This document shows positions 1 to 7,636 of a DNA stretch of 64,000 nt, one piece after another; the stretch's first letter is position 1, and each line of letters begins with the position of its first letter. Source of the DNA: Streptomyces sp. 7-21 (lineage in GTDB: Bacteria; Actinomycetota; Actinomycetes; Streptomycetales; Streptomycetaceae); contig NZ_JAERRL010000018.1 of assembly GCF_016741785.1 (NCBI RefSeq), positions 36,763 through 100,762 on the forward strand, read 5' to 3'. The notes beneath the pieces were generated by a model that saw only the letters and a list, made by a program, of their open reading frames with translations, did not search any database and was not told where the DNA came from. Position numbers and translations under genes: made by a program.

Positions 1-672
1 GCCGGAGGCGATGAGCACGGCCTGGGCGCGGAGTTCGAACGCGCCGATGACCTGCCGGTTGCTGGCGGCGCCGCGGCGCGCGGAGCTGGGGGCCAGGACC
101 TCGCCGGTGACGGTGTCGACCGCTCCCCCGCTGCTCGCCAGTCCCGTGACGCGGTGGCGGTAGCGCGTCTCGGCCAGGCCGCGCTCCACCGCCTCGCGCA
201 GCCGGCGGACGAACGGCGCGACGACGCCCGGGCCGGTGCCCCAGACGATGTGGAAGCGGGGCACGGAGTTGCCGTGGCCGGTGGCGTGGTAGCCGCCGCG
301 CTCGGCCCAGCCGACGACGGGGAAGAAACGCACGCCCAGGCCACGCAGCCAGGCGCGCTTCTCCCCCGCGGCGAAGTCGACGTACGCCTCGGCCCAGCGG
401 CGCGGCCAGTGGTCCTCGGGCCGGTCGAAGCCGGCGGAGCCCAGCCAGTCCTGCCAGGCGAGGTCGCGGCTGTCGCGCACGCCCAGCCGCCGCTGCTCGG
501 GCGATCCGACGAGGAACAGGCCGCCGAACGACCAGTGCGCCTGCCCGCCGAGCGAGGCCGCGGGCTCCTGGTCCAGCAGGATGACGCGCCGTCCGGCGGC
601 GGTCAGCTCGGCGGTGGCGGTCAGGCCGGCGAGCCCCGCGCCGATGACGATGACGTCCGCGTCGTATGCCAT
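1..672 (-). CDS. FAD-binding dehydrogenase (3-ketosteroid dehydrogenase / fumarate reductase-like), 5' part only
   Basis: The window holds the first 224 codons, and the gene continues past the left edge. The protein begins MAYDADVIVIGAGLAGLTA, a Rossmann GxGxxG motif for the FAD ADP moiety at residues 10-17. A further flavoprotein segment (SLGGQAHWSFGG) lies near residues 40-50. These match the large FAD-binding dehydrogenase family related to 3-ketosteroid delta-1-dehydrogenases and fumarate reductase flavoproteins; the substrate cannot be read from sequence. The ATG at 672 is chosen because the GxGxxG motif begins about ten residues later. The gene diverges from the DUF202 gene at 756, leaving about 80 bases for both promoters. 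Cytoplasmic location is inferred because no signal peptide is visible. Confidence 0.8.
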   Translation of the reverse strand, partial: MAYDADVIVIGAGLAGLTATAELTAAGRRVILLDQEPAASLGGQAHWSFGGLFLVGSPEQRRLGVRDSRDLAWQDWLGSAGFDRPEDHWPRRWAEAYVDFAAGEKRAWLRGLGVRFFPVVGWAERGGYHATGHGNSVPRFHIVWGTGPGVVAPFVRRLREAVERGLAETRYRHRVTGLASSGGAVDTVTGEVLAPSSARRGAASNRQVIGAFELRAQAVLIASG

Positions 673-755
673 GGCGGTGATCCTGGGTGCAGGTGCCCTC
701 CCGCGTCAACGCCCCGGACCGGCGGCCTTCGCACCGGGTAACTAGGCTGGTCGTC

Positions 756-1151
756 ATGATCCGGAAGGCGCTGGCGGCCGTGCGGCTGTGGTTCTCCCCG
801 CAGCTGGTGCGTGCGGAGGGGACCACGCCGGACTACCGGTTCTCGCTCGCGAACGAGCGGACGTTTCTCGCGTGGCTGCGGACCGCGCTGGCGCTGGTAG
901 CCGGCGGCATCGCCGTGGACCAGTTCCTGACGGACCTGACGTGGGGCGTACGGACGGCGATCGCGCTGGTCCTGCTGGTGGCGGGAGGGCTGTGCGCGGT
1001 GCGGGCCGTGAACCACTGGGTGCACTCGGAGCGGGCGATGCGGCGCGGCGAGGACCTGCCGCTCAGCCGTTTTCCGGCGCTGCTGGCGCTGAGCACGGTG
1101 GCGGCGTCCCTGATAGTCATCGGCGCGGTGCTCTTCGACAGGACCGGCTGA
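756..1151 (+). CDS. DUF202 membrane protein (YidH family)
   Basis: This 131-residue protein has the DUF202 signature near its N-terminus (DYRFSLANERTFLAWLRTAL) followed by three hydrophobic stretches at roughly residues 45-65, 70-90 and 108-128. It is predicted to be a small inner-membrane protein. Family members have no firm biochemical role. I chose the ATG at 756 because the family usually begins a short distance before the ANERTFLAWxRT segment; an earlier in-frame ATG at 687 would add 23 atypical residues. Its stop overlaps the ATG of the next DUF202 gene by one base, so the two are probably co-translated. Confidence 0.82.
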   Translation: MIRKALAAVRLWFSPQLVRAEGTTPDYRFSLANERTFLAWLRTALALVAGGIAVDQFLTDLTWGVRTAIALVLLVAGGLCAVRAVNHWVHSERAMRRGEDLPLSRFPALLALSTVAASLIVIGAVLFDRTG

Positions 1152-1483
1152 TGAGCGCGGCCCGTGACCACCGGGATCCCGGGGCGCAGCCCGAACGCAC
1201 GCGGCTGGCGTGGCGGCGCACCACGCTGACGTTCACGCTGGTGATGGTGCTGGCGGTGCGCGCGCTGGTCGAGACCGGCGGCGCAGCGGGAGCGGCGGCC
1301 GTGGTGGCGGCGGCGCTGGGCGCGCTGCTGTGGGTGGCGTTCCTGGTGCTGGCGCACCGCAGGATCCGCGCGCTGACGGCCGCGCGGCCGGCGGTGGCGG
1401 GACGGGGCACGGTACTGGGATCGGCGGCGGCGGTGATGGGCACCGCCGCGCTGGCCGCGGTGATGCTGGCGGCCATGGCGTAG
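1151..1483 (+). CDS. second DUF202-type small membrane protein
   Basis: The 110-residue product carries a shortened DUF202 signature (ERTRLAWRRTTLTFTLVMVL) and about three membrane segments (residues 24-42, 48-66 and 88-108). The ATG overlaps the TGA of the upstream DUF202 gene by one base, so the pair forms a tight two-gene operon. Paired DUF202 genes are common in actinobacteria and may encode two subunits of one membrane complex, but that is inference. No enzyme residues are visible and no function can be assigned. Confidence 0.78.
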   Translation: MSAARDHRDPGAQPERTRLAWRRTTLTFTLVMVLAVRALVETGGAAGAAAVVAAALGALLWVAFLVLAHRRIRALTAARPAVAGRGTVLGSAAAVMGTAALAAVMLAAMA

Positions 1484-2145
1484 CAGGCCATGGCGCGAAG
1501 CCGCCCCGCACCGCGTTGGGCTGACGGTCCGGTCACCGCTGGTCGCCGAGGCGTTCGGCACGGCCCTCGCGCACGGCTGCCCGGACGCTGGCGCTGCTGC
1601 GCCGCTGGTGTTCTTCGCCGCTGCGGGCCAAGGGCGTGCGGAGGACCCTCAGCTACGGGGGAACGCGTCAGTTTCCCCGCGCCGCTGCCGCCCTCCGGCC
1701 CGCGGGTGCGGGCGGTGGCCGTGCCCGGGGAGGCGGCCGACGTGCCCGTTGGGGTGCCAGCTGGCGGCCGGAGTCACGGTCGAACGGGAGGGCGGCGCCA
1801 CGCCGGTGTGCGCCGCTCAGAGGCTGACCCGCTCCTGCCTGTGGGGCCGCACGGCTGGGGCCGGCGGTCCCGGCCGTACGCGGCGGCGGGCGCCTGGCCA
1901 GGCGCGGCGGGCCGGGGCGGACGGACGACGGCGGCGTAGAGCTGGGGGTCGTTCATGGCCGCTCACGGTGTTACTTAACGTGTTCACATGCAAGCGGAGC
2001 GTATCTGAACGTGTGAACCGGCTCCCCGGAAGAGGGACGGGTGCCCACGATCGTGTGATGGCGAAGCAGACATCAGGCCGCGGCGGCGGGATCATGCCTC
2101 TGTGCGCCCTGCCATCGCGCCGGGTGCCGTGAGAACAAGGGACAC
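1484..2145. other. 662-base intergenic region
   Basis: I see no convincing gene here. Open frames exist on both strands but lack homology-like composition and are what a GC-rich sequence gives by chance. The right third (about 1960-2050) is less GC-rich and holds paired repeats, described separately, upstream of the XRE/TPR regulator. The promoter of that regulator is expected here. Confidence 0.5.
1977..2018. promoter_or_regulatory. direct and inverted repeats upstream of the XRE/TPR regulator
   Basis: AACGTGT occurs at 1977-1983 and again at 2008-2014 in direct orientation, 31 bases apart (about three helical turns). Overlapping these are the inverted arms GTTCACA (1982-1988) and TGTGAAC (2012-2018). 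The block lies about 130 bases before the regulator start at 2146, in a locally less GC-rich stretch. It could be an operator or promoter element; the protein that binds it is unknown. Confidence 0.35.
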
Positions 2146-3546
2146 ATGACTCATCGGCGCGACCCGAACACCCGGCTGCGGTCCCTGCTCGCGGAGGCGG
2201 GCTGGACCCAGGAGGCACTGGCGCGCGAGGTGAATGCCCTCGGAGCCGAGATCGGGGCCGAACTGCGCTACGACCGCACGGCCGTGGCCCACTGGCTCAG
2301 CGGTACCCAGCCCCGGCCGCCCGTGCCGCGGCTGGCGGCCGAGGCGCTCACCCGGCGCCTGGGCCGGGAGATCACCCCGGGCGCAGCCGGCTTCGGCCCG
2401 GCGGACGGCGGGGACAGCGGCGGGGACAGCGGCGGGGACAGGGAGGGAGAGGGAGACGGCGGTACCGCGCCCGGGGAGCGCGACCAGCCGCACACCGACC
2501 CGGTGGCGGGGCTCGCCGCGCTGTGCCGCCGCGACGCGGACGACGCCCGGCGGCAGCGGCTGCACCAGCGCCCCTACCGCGTCGCCGACTCGGTCGTGCC
2601 GCCCCCGCCACGCGGGCATCTGCCGCCGCCCCGGCTGACGGGACGGGTGCCCGAGACGGCAGCGCTGCACGATGCGGTCTCGTTCTTCGCTGCCTCCATC
2701 GACGCCCACGGCGGCAGGCACGCCCGCAGCGCGCTGGCCGCGTACCTCGCCGACGACGTGGTGCCGCTGCTGCGGGCCCGTCACCCGGACCCGGTGCACC
2801 GGGAGATCCTCGTCGCCGCCTCCCGGCTGTCGTTCCTGCTGGCGCGGATGCACGAGGACGGGCAGCGGCACGGCGCGGCCCAGCGGTACTACGCCGCCGC
2901 TCACCGCCTGGCGGCGGAGGCGGGCGACCGGGTCTTGTGGTGCGTGGTGCTGCGGGCGATGAGCGCGCAGGCGCAGCGCCTGGGGCACCTGTCCGCCGCG
3001 CTTCAGCTGGCCGCTGCCTCGGCGCAGGGCTCGCGGGGCGCGCCCGCGCCGCACCAGGCGTACGTCCACGCCCAGCTGGCCGTGGTGCTCGGCCTCAGCG
3101 GCGACCGGCAGGGCACGCTCGCGGCGCTGGCCAAGGCCGAGAAGAAAGCGGGCCAGGAGGCGCCCGCGCCGGACCGCGGGGCGGCGCCGTTCGACCGGTA
3201 TCCGCCGGCCGCCCTGCACTTCCAGACCTCGGCGGCCCTGGAGGCGCTGGGCGACCTGATGGGGGCGCTGGGCGCGCTGCGGCGGGCGTTAGGGGAACGC
3301 TCCCCGCAGGACGTGCGGGGCGGCGCGCTGACCCGGGCGCGGCTGGGACACCTGCTGCTGCGCGCCGGGAGGCTGGACGAGGCGTGCGCCGCCTGGGACG
3401 GCTTCCTGGCCGCCCAGCACCAGCTGCGGTCGGGGGAGGCGGAACGGGCCCTGCGCGACATGCGGCGGGCGCTGGCGCCGCACCGCCGCCGCCCGGGCGC
3501 GGCGGAGCTGCTGGCCCGCTCGGCCGCCAGGACCGGCGGCGGCTGA
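2146..3546 (+). CDS. XRE-type HTH regulator with TPR-like C-terminus, containing a TTA codon
   Basis: The 466-residue protein has an N-terminal helix-turn-helix domain (about residues 8-75, including WTQEALAREVN and RTAVAHWLSGTQPR). A low-complexity GDSGGDSGG linker near residues 88-100 follows. The rest is helical and alanine/leucine-rich and resembles tetratricopeptide repeats. This layout matches the Streptomyces NsdA/NsdB-like family of developmental and antibiotic regulators, though this member is not identified as NsdA. Codon 382 (3289-3291) is TTA, the rare leucine codon read by the bldA tRNA in Streptomyces. It is the only in-frame TTA I found in the window, so translation may be restricted to late growth. 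The ATG at 2146 sits just before the HTH. A strong hairpin follows the stop. Confidence 0.75.
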   Translation: MTHRRDPNTRLRSLLAEAGWTQEALAREVNALGAEIGAELRYDRTAVAHWLSGTQPRPPVPRLAAEALTRRLGREITPGAAGFGPADGGDSGGDSGGDREGEGDGGTAPGERDQPHTDPVAGLAALCRRDADDARRQRLHQRPYRVADSVVPPPPRGHLPPPRLTGRVPETAALHDAVSFFAASIDAHGGRHARSALAAYLADDVVPLLRARHPDPVHREILVAASRLSFLLARMHEDGQRHGAAQRYYAAAHRLAAEAGDRVLWCVVLRAMSAQAQRLGHLSAALQLAAASAQGSRGAPAPHQAYVHAQLAVVLGLSGDRQGTLAALAKAEKKAGQEAPAPDRGAAPFDRYPPAALHFQTSAALEALGDLMGALGALRRALGERSPQDVRGGALTRARLGHLLLRAGRLDEACAAWDGFLAAQHQLRSGEAERALRDMRRALAPHRRRPGAAELLARSAARTGGG

Positions 3547-3560
3547 CCTTGGCACAGACA

Positions 3561-3598
3561 GACCGCACCGGCGGGCTCGCGAGCCCGCCGGTGCGGTC
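3561..3598 (+). terminator. perfect 19-bp hairpin after the XRE/TPR gene
   Basis: The arm GACCGCACCGGCGGGCTCG is followed immediately by its exact reverse complement, making a 38-base perfect palindrome 15 bases after the stop codon. There is no T-run, as is common for Streptomyces terminators. It lies between a plus-strand gene and a minus-strand gene that converge, so it may serve both. Confidence 0.7.
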
Positions 3599-3651
3599 AA
3601 AGGTGCGGGAAAGCCGCGGGTAAGAGGGGCCGTGTGCCGGGCGGGAGGGCG

Positions 3652-3918
3652 TCAGCCGTGGCTACCGAACAGCGTCCGCCGCAGCCTGCGCAGCGGCGCG
3701 AACAGCTGCACCCGCGCGCCGCGGTTACTCGTGGCGCGCCGCTCGTCCCGCGCGGTCAGCTCCCGCATCAGCGTGGTGGCTTCCTCGGCCTCGCCGGCTG
3801 GCACGGCAGGGCCGGAGAGCACGCCCAAGTGGCGGTCAAGGCGCGCACTGCTGGCGCCGCTCCCGCAGTCGATGGCAGGCACCCGTGGCGGCCTGCTGCG
3901 CACTGTTATCTGCTTCAT
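3652..3918 (-). CDS. small conserved Streptomyces protein of unknown function
   Basis: The 88-residue product begins MKQITVRSRPPRVPAIDCGS and ends with a basic, hydrophobic segment (FAPLRRLRRTLFGSHG). The middle contains LDRHLGVLSGPAVP and EEATTLMRELTARDE. It resembles a small Streptomyces hypothetical I recall that has the LDRHLxVLxGPAVP and TLMRELTARD segments, which is why I accept it despite its size. A GGTGGGAG stretch precedes the ATG at 3918. It converges with the XRE/TPR gene and diverges from the LacI gene. No function is known. Confidence 0.6.
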   Translation of the reverse strand: MKQITVRSRPPRVPAIDCGSGASSARLDRHLGVLSGPAVPAGEAEEATTLMRELTARDERRATSNRGARVQLFAPLRRLRRTLFGSHG

Positions 3919-4361
3919 GACTCTCCCACCCGTACGAGGGCACCCGGTCCGGGCAGGGTAACCCTAACGCCCCGCTCGCACTCATGGGTATCCGGTCCCA
4001 CCTTTCACCTTTCCCGGCAACGCCGTTGACGAACACCCGCGCCCGGCCGTTCGCCACGGTCAGCCCCCGGCGCGCCGGGAGAACCCGGGCTTTCCGCGTG
4101 CCCGGTGCGCTAACCGCCCATCCACTCACAAGGAGGAATTCCGGCGCCAGCGGCCTCACGCCCCCCGCTGCCCGGCTCCGCGCACCGCGTGCAGACGTTT
4201 ACATCAGCCTTCGACGGCTTTCACCTGCGACTCTTTCGTCCATCGCGCCTCAGCCGCACCAATATGACAAATCATCAAGATCTTTTTATGTAAACGATTG
4301 CATCACCGGCCCGTCAGCAGTACGTTCGCCGCACCGCCATGATGTGGGAGGGACCGGGGAC
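3919..4361. other. 443-base divergent intergenic region before the LacI gene
   Basis: No gene is convincing here. It must hold promoters for the minus-strand small protein and for the LacI regulator. Its right end (about 4255-4310) is AT-richer and contains the LacI-type operator at 4289-4302. An orphan ribosome-binding-site-like AAGGAGGAA at about 4130-4138 is not followed by a usable start codon. Confidence 0.5.
4289..4302 (+). promoter_or_regulatory. LacI-family operator
   Basis: TGTAAACGATTGCA fits the general LacI/GalR operator pattern TG-N-AA-N-CG-N-TT-N-CA at every fixed position, with the CG dyad at its centre. It lies 60 bases before the LacI regulator start, in an AT-rich patch, so autoregulation is the simplest reading. 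The alpha-glucosidase gene directly downstream may be under the same control. Confidence 0.75.
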
Positions 4362-5432
4362 ATGGCTGTCAGCATCATCGACGTGGCACGGCTCGCGCAG
4401 GTATCCACCGCCACCGTCTCGCGGGCGCTGCGGGGGCTGCCGAACGTGTCGGAAGCCACACGCGAGCGTGTCCTGCGCGCGGCCGAGGAGCTGTCGTACC
4501 GGGTGTCACCGCAGGCGTCGAGCCTGGCCTCGGGACGCACCGGGACCGTCGGCGTGGTGCTGCCGTTCGTCAACCGCTGGTTCTACAGCCAGGTCGTGGC
4601 CGGCATCGACTCGGTGCTGCGCGCCAACGACCTGGACCTGCTGCTGTACAACCTCGGCGACGCCCGCGTGCACGAGCGGTTCTTCGACCGCATGCCGCTG
4701 CGCCGCCGCGTCGACGCGCTGATCGTGCTGAACCTCCCCCTCTCCCAGCGGGAAGCCGAGGCCCTGGTGTCCATGGAGGTGCCGATCGCCGTGCTCGGCA
4801 CGCGGATCCACGGCTGCTGGCAGGTGTCCATCGACAACGCCGAGGGAGCCAGCACCGCCGTGCGGCATCTCATCAACCTCGGGCACCGCCGGATCGGTAT
4901 GATCACCGGCGCCCTGGGGGATCCCCGGGGGTTCACCACGCCGATCGTCCGCCAGCACGCTTACCGCACGGTGCTCGCCCAGGCGGATATCCCCTACGAC
5001 CCGGAGCTGGAGGCACCGGGTCACCTGACGATCGAGGGAGGTGCCGCCGCCATGGCCAGGCTGCGCAGCCTCTCCGATCCCCCGACGGCGGTCTTCGCGG
5101 AGTCCGACCAGATGGCGTTCGGTGCGCTGCGCACGCTGACCCGCATGGGGCTGCGCGCGCCCGACGACGTCTCGGTGATCGGCTTCGACGACCACGAGAC
5201 CGCGGAACTGCTCGACCTGACGACCATTGCCCAGCCCGTGACCTACCAAGGAGAGCTGCTCGCCCGTCAGATCCTCGACGCCCTGTCGGGAGACGAGGCC
5301 GAGCCCACACGCGTGGTGGTGCCGACCCAGCTCGTGGTCCGGGGAACCACCGGCAGGGTCCGTGCGGCCGGGACCGCACGGCAGAGGTCTCCGGAGCAGC
5401 TGGCGTCCCAGCCCTCGCGTCCGGATCAGTAA
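4362..5432 (+). CDS. LacI-family transcriptional regulator
   Basis: This 356-residue protein starts with the LacI HTH (IIDVARLAQVSTATVSRALR, residues 4-23), then a hinge helix region and a periplasmic-binding-protein-like effector domain (TVGVVLPFVNRWFYSQVV; later LGHRRIGMITG, AVFAESDQMAFGALR and VSVIGFDDHETAELLDLTTI). These are the usual LacI/GalR landmarks, and the length is normal. I chose the ATG at 4362 because the HTH begins three codons later and a GGACCGGGGA stretch precedes it; frames further upstream cover the operator. It precedes a GH13 alpha-glucosidase by 72 bases, so a sugar, probably an alpha-glucoside, is the likely inducer. No sugar ABC transporter is adjacent, unlike the usual malEFG or agl layouts. 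Confidence 0.93.
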   Translation: MAVSIIDVARLAQVSTATVSRALRGLPNVSEATRERVLRAAEELSYRVSPQASSLASGRTGTVGVVLPFVNRWFYSQVVAGIDSVLRANDLDLLLYNLGDARVHERFFDRMPLRRRVDALIVLNLPLSQREAEALVSMEVPIAVLGTRIHGCWQVSIDNAEGASTAVRHLINLGHRRIGMITGALGDPRGFTTPIVRQHAYRTVLAQADIPYDPELEAPGHLTIEGGAAAMARLRSLSDPPTAVFAESDQMAFGALRTLTRMGLRAPDDVSVIGFDDHETAELLDLTTIAQPVTYQGELLARQILDALSGDEAEPTRVVVPTQLVVRGTTGRVRAAGTARQRSPEQLASQPSRPDQ

Positions 5433-5504
5433 GCCCGTATCCAGCGCGGTGAGCCGCTCGACCGCGCCCTGGTCGGGTCAACTCGCTTCAGGAATGGAAG
5501 ACAC

Positions 5505-7178
5505 GTGCCCCGCACCCGCACTGATCAGCACACGGCCGTGCCCTGGTGGCGCACCGCCGTCATCTACCAGGTCTACATCCGCAGCTTCGCCGACGGCGAC
5601 GGCGACGGCATCGGCGACATCGCCGGGCTCCGCGCCCGCCTGCCCTACCTGAAGGAACTGGGCATCGACGCCGTCTGGATCAACCCGTGGTACCCCTCCC
5701 CCATGGCGGACGGCGGCTACGACGTGGCCGACTACCGCGGCATCGACCCCGCCTTCGGCACGCTCGCCCAGGCGGAGGAGATGATCGCCGAGGCACACGC
5801 CCTGGGGCTGCGGGTGCTGCTGGACATCGTGCCCAACCACACCTCCAACCAGCACGCGTGGTTCACCGAGGCGCTGGCCTCGCCGCCCGGTTCGCCGGAG
5901 CGGGAGCGGTACGTCTTCCGCGACGGCCGCGGCCCGGGCGGGATGCTGCCGCCCAACGACTGGCGCAGCCGCTTCGGCGGCCGGGCCTGGACCCGCATCA
6001 CCGAGCCGGACGGCTCGCCGGGCCAGTGGTACCTGCACCTGTTCGCACCCGAGCAGCCCGACCTGAACTGGGCCAGCCGGGAGGTGCGGGCGGAGTTCGA
6101 GTCGATCCTGCGCTTCTGGTTCGACCGGGGCGTCGACGGCTTCCGCATCGACGTCGCGCACGGACTGGCGAAGCACCCGGACCTGCCTGACCTCGGCCTG
6201 CCCGAGGACGCGCTGTTCGACCACCACTCCGACAAGGAGGACCACCCCCACTGGGACCGCGACGGGGTGCACGAGATCTACCAGACCTGGCGGAAGATCG
6301 CCGACTCCTACGCGGGCGACCGGGTGTTCGTCGCCGAGGCGCACGTGCGGCCGGAGCGGCTCGCCGGGTACCTGCGCCCCGACGAGCTGCACACCGCCTT
6401 CAACTTCGCCTTCCTGCGTTCCGCGTGGGACCCGGTGATGCTGCGGGAGGCGATCGACGACAGCGTGGCCGCGCTGGAGCCGGTCGGCGCCCCGGCGACG
6501 TGGGTGCTGTCCAACCACGACGTGCCGCGGCACGTGACCCGGTACGGGCGCCGCGAGACGGGGGTGCGTGACTTCGACACCGACGCCGGGCCCAGCGACG
6601 TGGAACTCGGCACCCGCCGGGCCAGGGCCGCGGCGCTGCTGATGCTGGCGCTGCCTGGCAGCGCCTACCTGTACCAGGGGGAGGAACTGGGCCTGTGGGA
6701 CGTCGAGGACATCCCGCAGGAGCTGCTGCGCGACCCGGTGTGGGAGCGGTCCAACCACACGCTCCGGGGCCGGGACGGCTGCCGCGTGCCGCTGCCGTGG
6801 TCGGGGGCGGACAGCCCCTTCGGGTTCGGGCCCCGGGGCAGCAAGCCGTGGCTGCCGCAGCCCGCGGAGTGGCGCGAGCTGACGGCGCAGAACCAGTCCG
6901 GTTCGCCGGGCTCGATGCTGGAGCTCTACCGCGCGGCGCTCCGGCTGCGGCGCGAGCAGCCGGCGTTCGCGGGGGGAACGCTGCGCTGGCTCGACGCGCC
7001 CGACGGCGTGCTGCTCTTCGAGCGCGGCCCCGACCTGCGGTGCGCGGTGAACATGTCGGACGAACCGTACCCGCTGCCGCGCAACTGGGGCGTGCTGCTG
7101 GCGAGCGACCGCATCACCGGCGGCAAGCTGCCGGTGGACACCACGGTGTGGCTGTGGGGCGGCGGCTCCCGCAGGTAG
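5505..7178 (+). CDS. GH13 alpha-glucosidase (oligo-1,6-/alpha-1,4-glucosidase type)
   Basis: The 557-residue intracellular enzyme shows the GH13 conserved regions in order: DIVPNHTS (region I), GFRIDVAHG with the nucleophile Asp216 (region II), VFVAEAH with the acid/base Glu278 (region III), and LSNHDVPRH with Asp339 (region IV). The opening (WWRTAVIYQVYIRSFADGDGDGIGD) is typical of the oligo-1,6-glucosidase/alpha-glucosidase subfamily. It should release glucose from maltose-type or isomaltose-type oligosaccharides taken up by the cell. No signal peptide is visible. The start is GTG at 5505, before the conserved WWR segment, with a weak ribosome site. It probably forms a unit with the LacI gene 72 bases upstream. 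Confidence 0.92.
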   Translation: MPRTRTDQHTAVPWWRTAVIYQVYIRSFADGDGDGIGDIAGLRARLPYLKELGIDAVWINPWYPSPMADGGYDVADYRGIDPAFGTLAQAEEMIAEAHALGLRVLLDIVPNHTSNQHAWFTEALASPPGSPERERYVFRDGRGPGGMLPPNDWRSRFGGRAWTRITEPDGSPGQWYLHLFAPEQPDLNWASREVRAEFESILRFWFDRGVDGFRIDVAHGLAKHPDLPDLGLPEDALFDHHSDKEDHPHWDRDGVHEIYQTWRKIADSYAGDRVFVAEAHVRPERLAGYLRPDELHTAFNFAFLRSAWDPVMLREAIDDSVAALEPVGAPATWVLSNHDVPRHVTRYGRRETGVRDFDTDAGPSDVELGTRRARAAALLMLALPGSAYLYQGEELGLWDVEDIPQELLRDPVWERSNHTLRGRDGCRVPLPWSGADSPFGFGPRGSKPWLPQPAEWRELTAQNQSGSPGSMLELYRAALRLRREQPAFAGGTLRWLDAPDGVLLFERGPDLRCAVNMSDEPYPLPRNWGVLLASDRITGGKLPVDTTVWLWGGGSRR

Positions 7179-7186
7179 CGGCCGGG

Positions 7187-7567
7187 TCAGCCGGAGTACG
7201 CCGCGCGCAGCGCGTCCCGCACGGCCGCCAGCGCGGCGTCGTGGCCGAGGCCGAGGCGGCGGGCGCGCGCGGCGTACTCCTGCGCCGCCCTGGCCGCCTC
7301 GCGCACCGAGGCGTCCCCGGCCGCCGCGACGAACGTGCCGTGGCGGCCCCGGGTCTCGATCACGCCGTCGGCCTCCAGGGTGCGGTAGGCCTTGGCCACG
7401 GTGTTGGCGGCGAGCCCCAGGTCGGCCGCCAGTGCCCGCACCGTGGGCAGGCGGTAGCCCGCGGGCAGTGCGCCGTTCCGTGCCTGGTCGGCGATCTGCG
7501 CGCGGAGCTGCTCGTAGGGCGGGCTCGCCGCGCCGGGGTCGATGGTGACGTGCAGGGGGGCGGTCAT
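7187..7567 (-). CDS. GntR-family regulator (YtrA-like, short)
   Basis: The 126-residue protein has the GntR winged HTH (PPYEQLRAQIADQ, LPTVRALAADLGLAANTVAK, YRTLEADGVIETRGRHGTFV; residues about 12-80) followed by only about 45 residues of helix. This short form matches the YtrA subgroup, which usually controls ABC transporters, but no transporter gene is adjacent. The ATG at 7567 (MTAPLHVTID) is preferred over one six codons upstream because YtrA members begin close to this point. It converges with the alpha-glucosidase gene, leaving only eight bases between stops. Its target is unknown. Confidence 0.85.
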   Translation of the reverse strand: MTAPLHVTIDPGAASPPYEQLRAQIADQARNGALPAGYRLPTVRALAADLGLAANTVAKAYRTLEADGVIETRGRHGTFVAAAGDASVREAARAAQEYAARARRLGLGHDAALAAVRDALRAAYSG

Positions 7568-7636
7568 GGGGCGATTGTCCCGCATCGCGCGCCGGGGCCG
7601 CCCCGGCGGCCGCGGTGACGTGCTGGCCGGGCCGGC

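Noticed and set aside
1608..2132. Possible gene of 174 codons in the 1.5-2.1 kb gap
   Set aside because: Arg/Gly/Pro-rich translation without conserved segments, overlapping other equally long chance frames on both strands.
4128..4140. Strong ribosome-binding-site-like AAGGAGGAA
   Set aside because: No ATG, GTG or TTG follows at a proper distance in any frame, so it does not mark a gene start.
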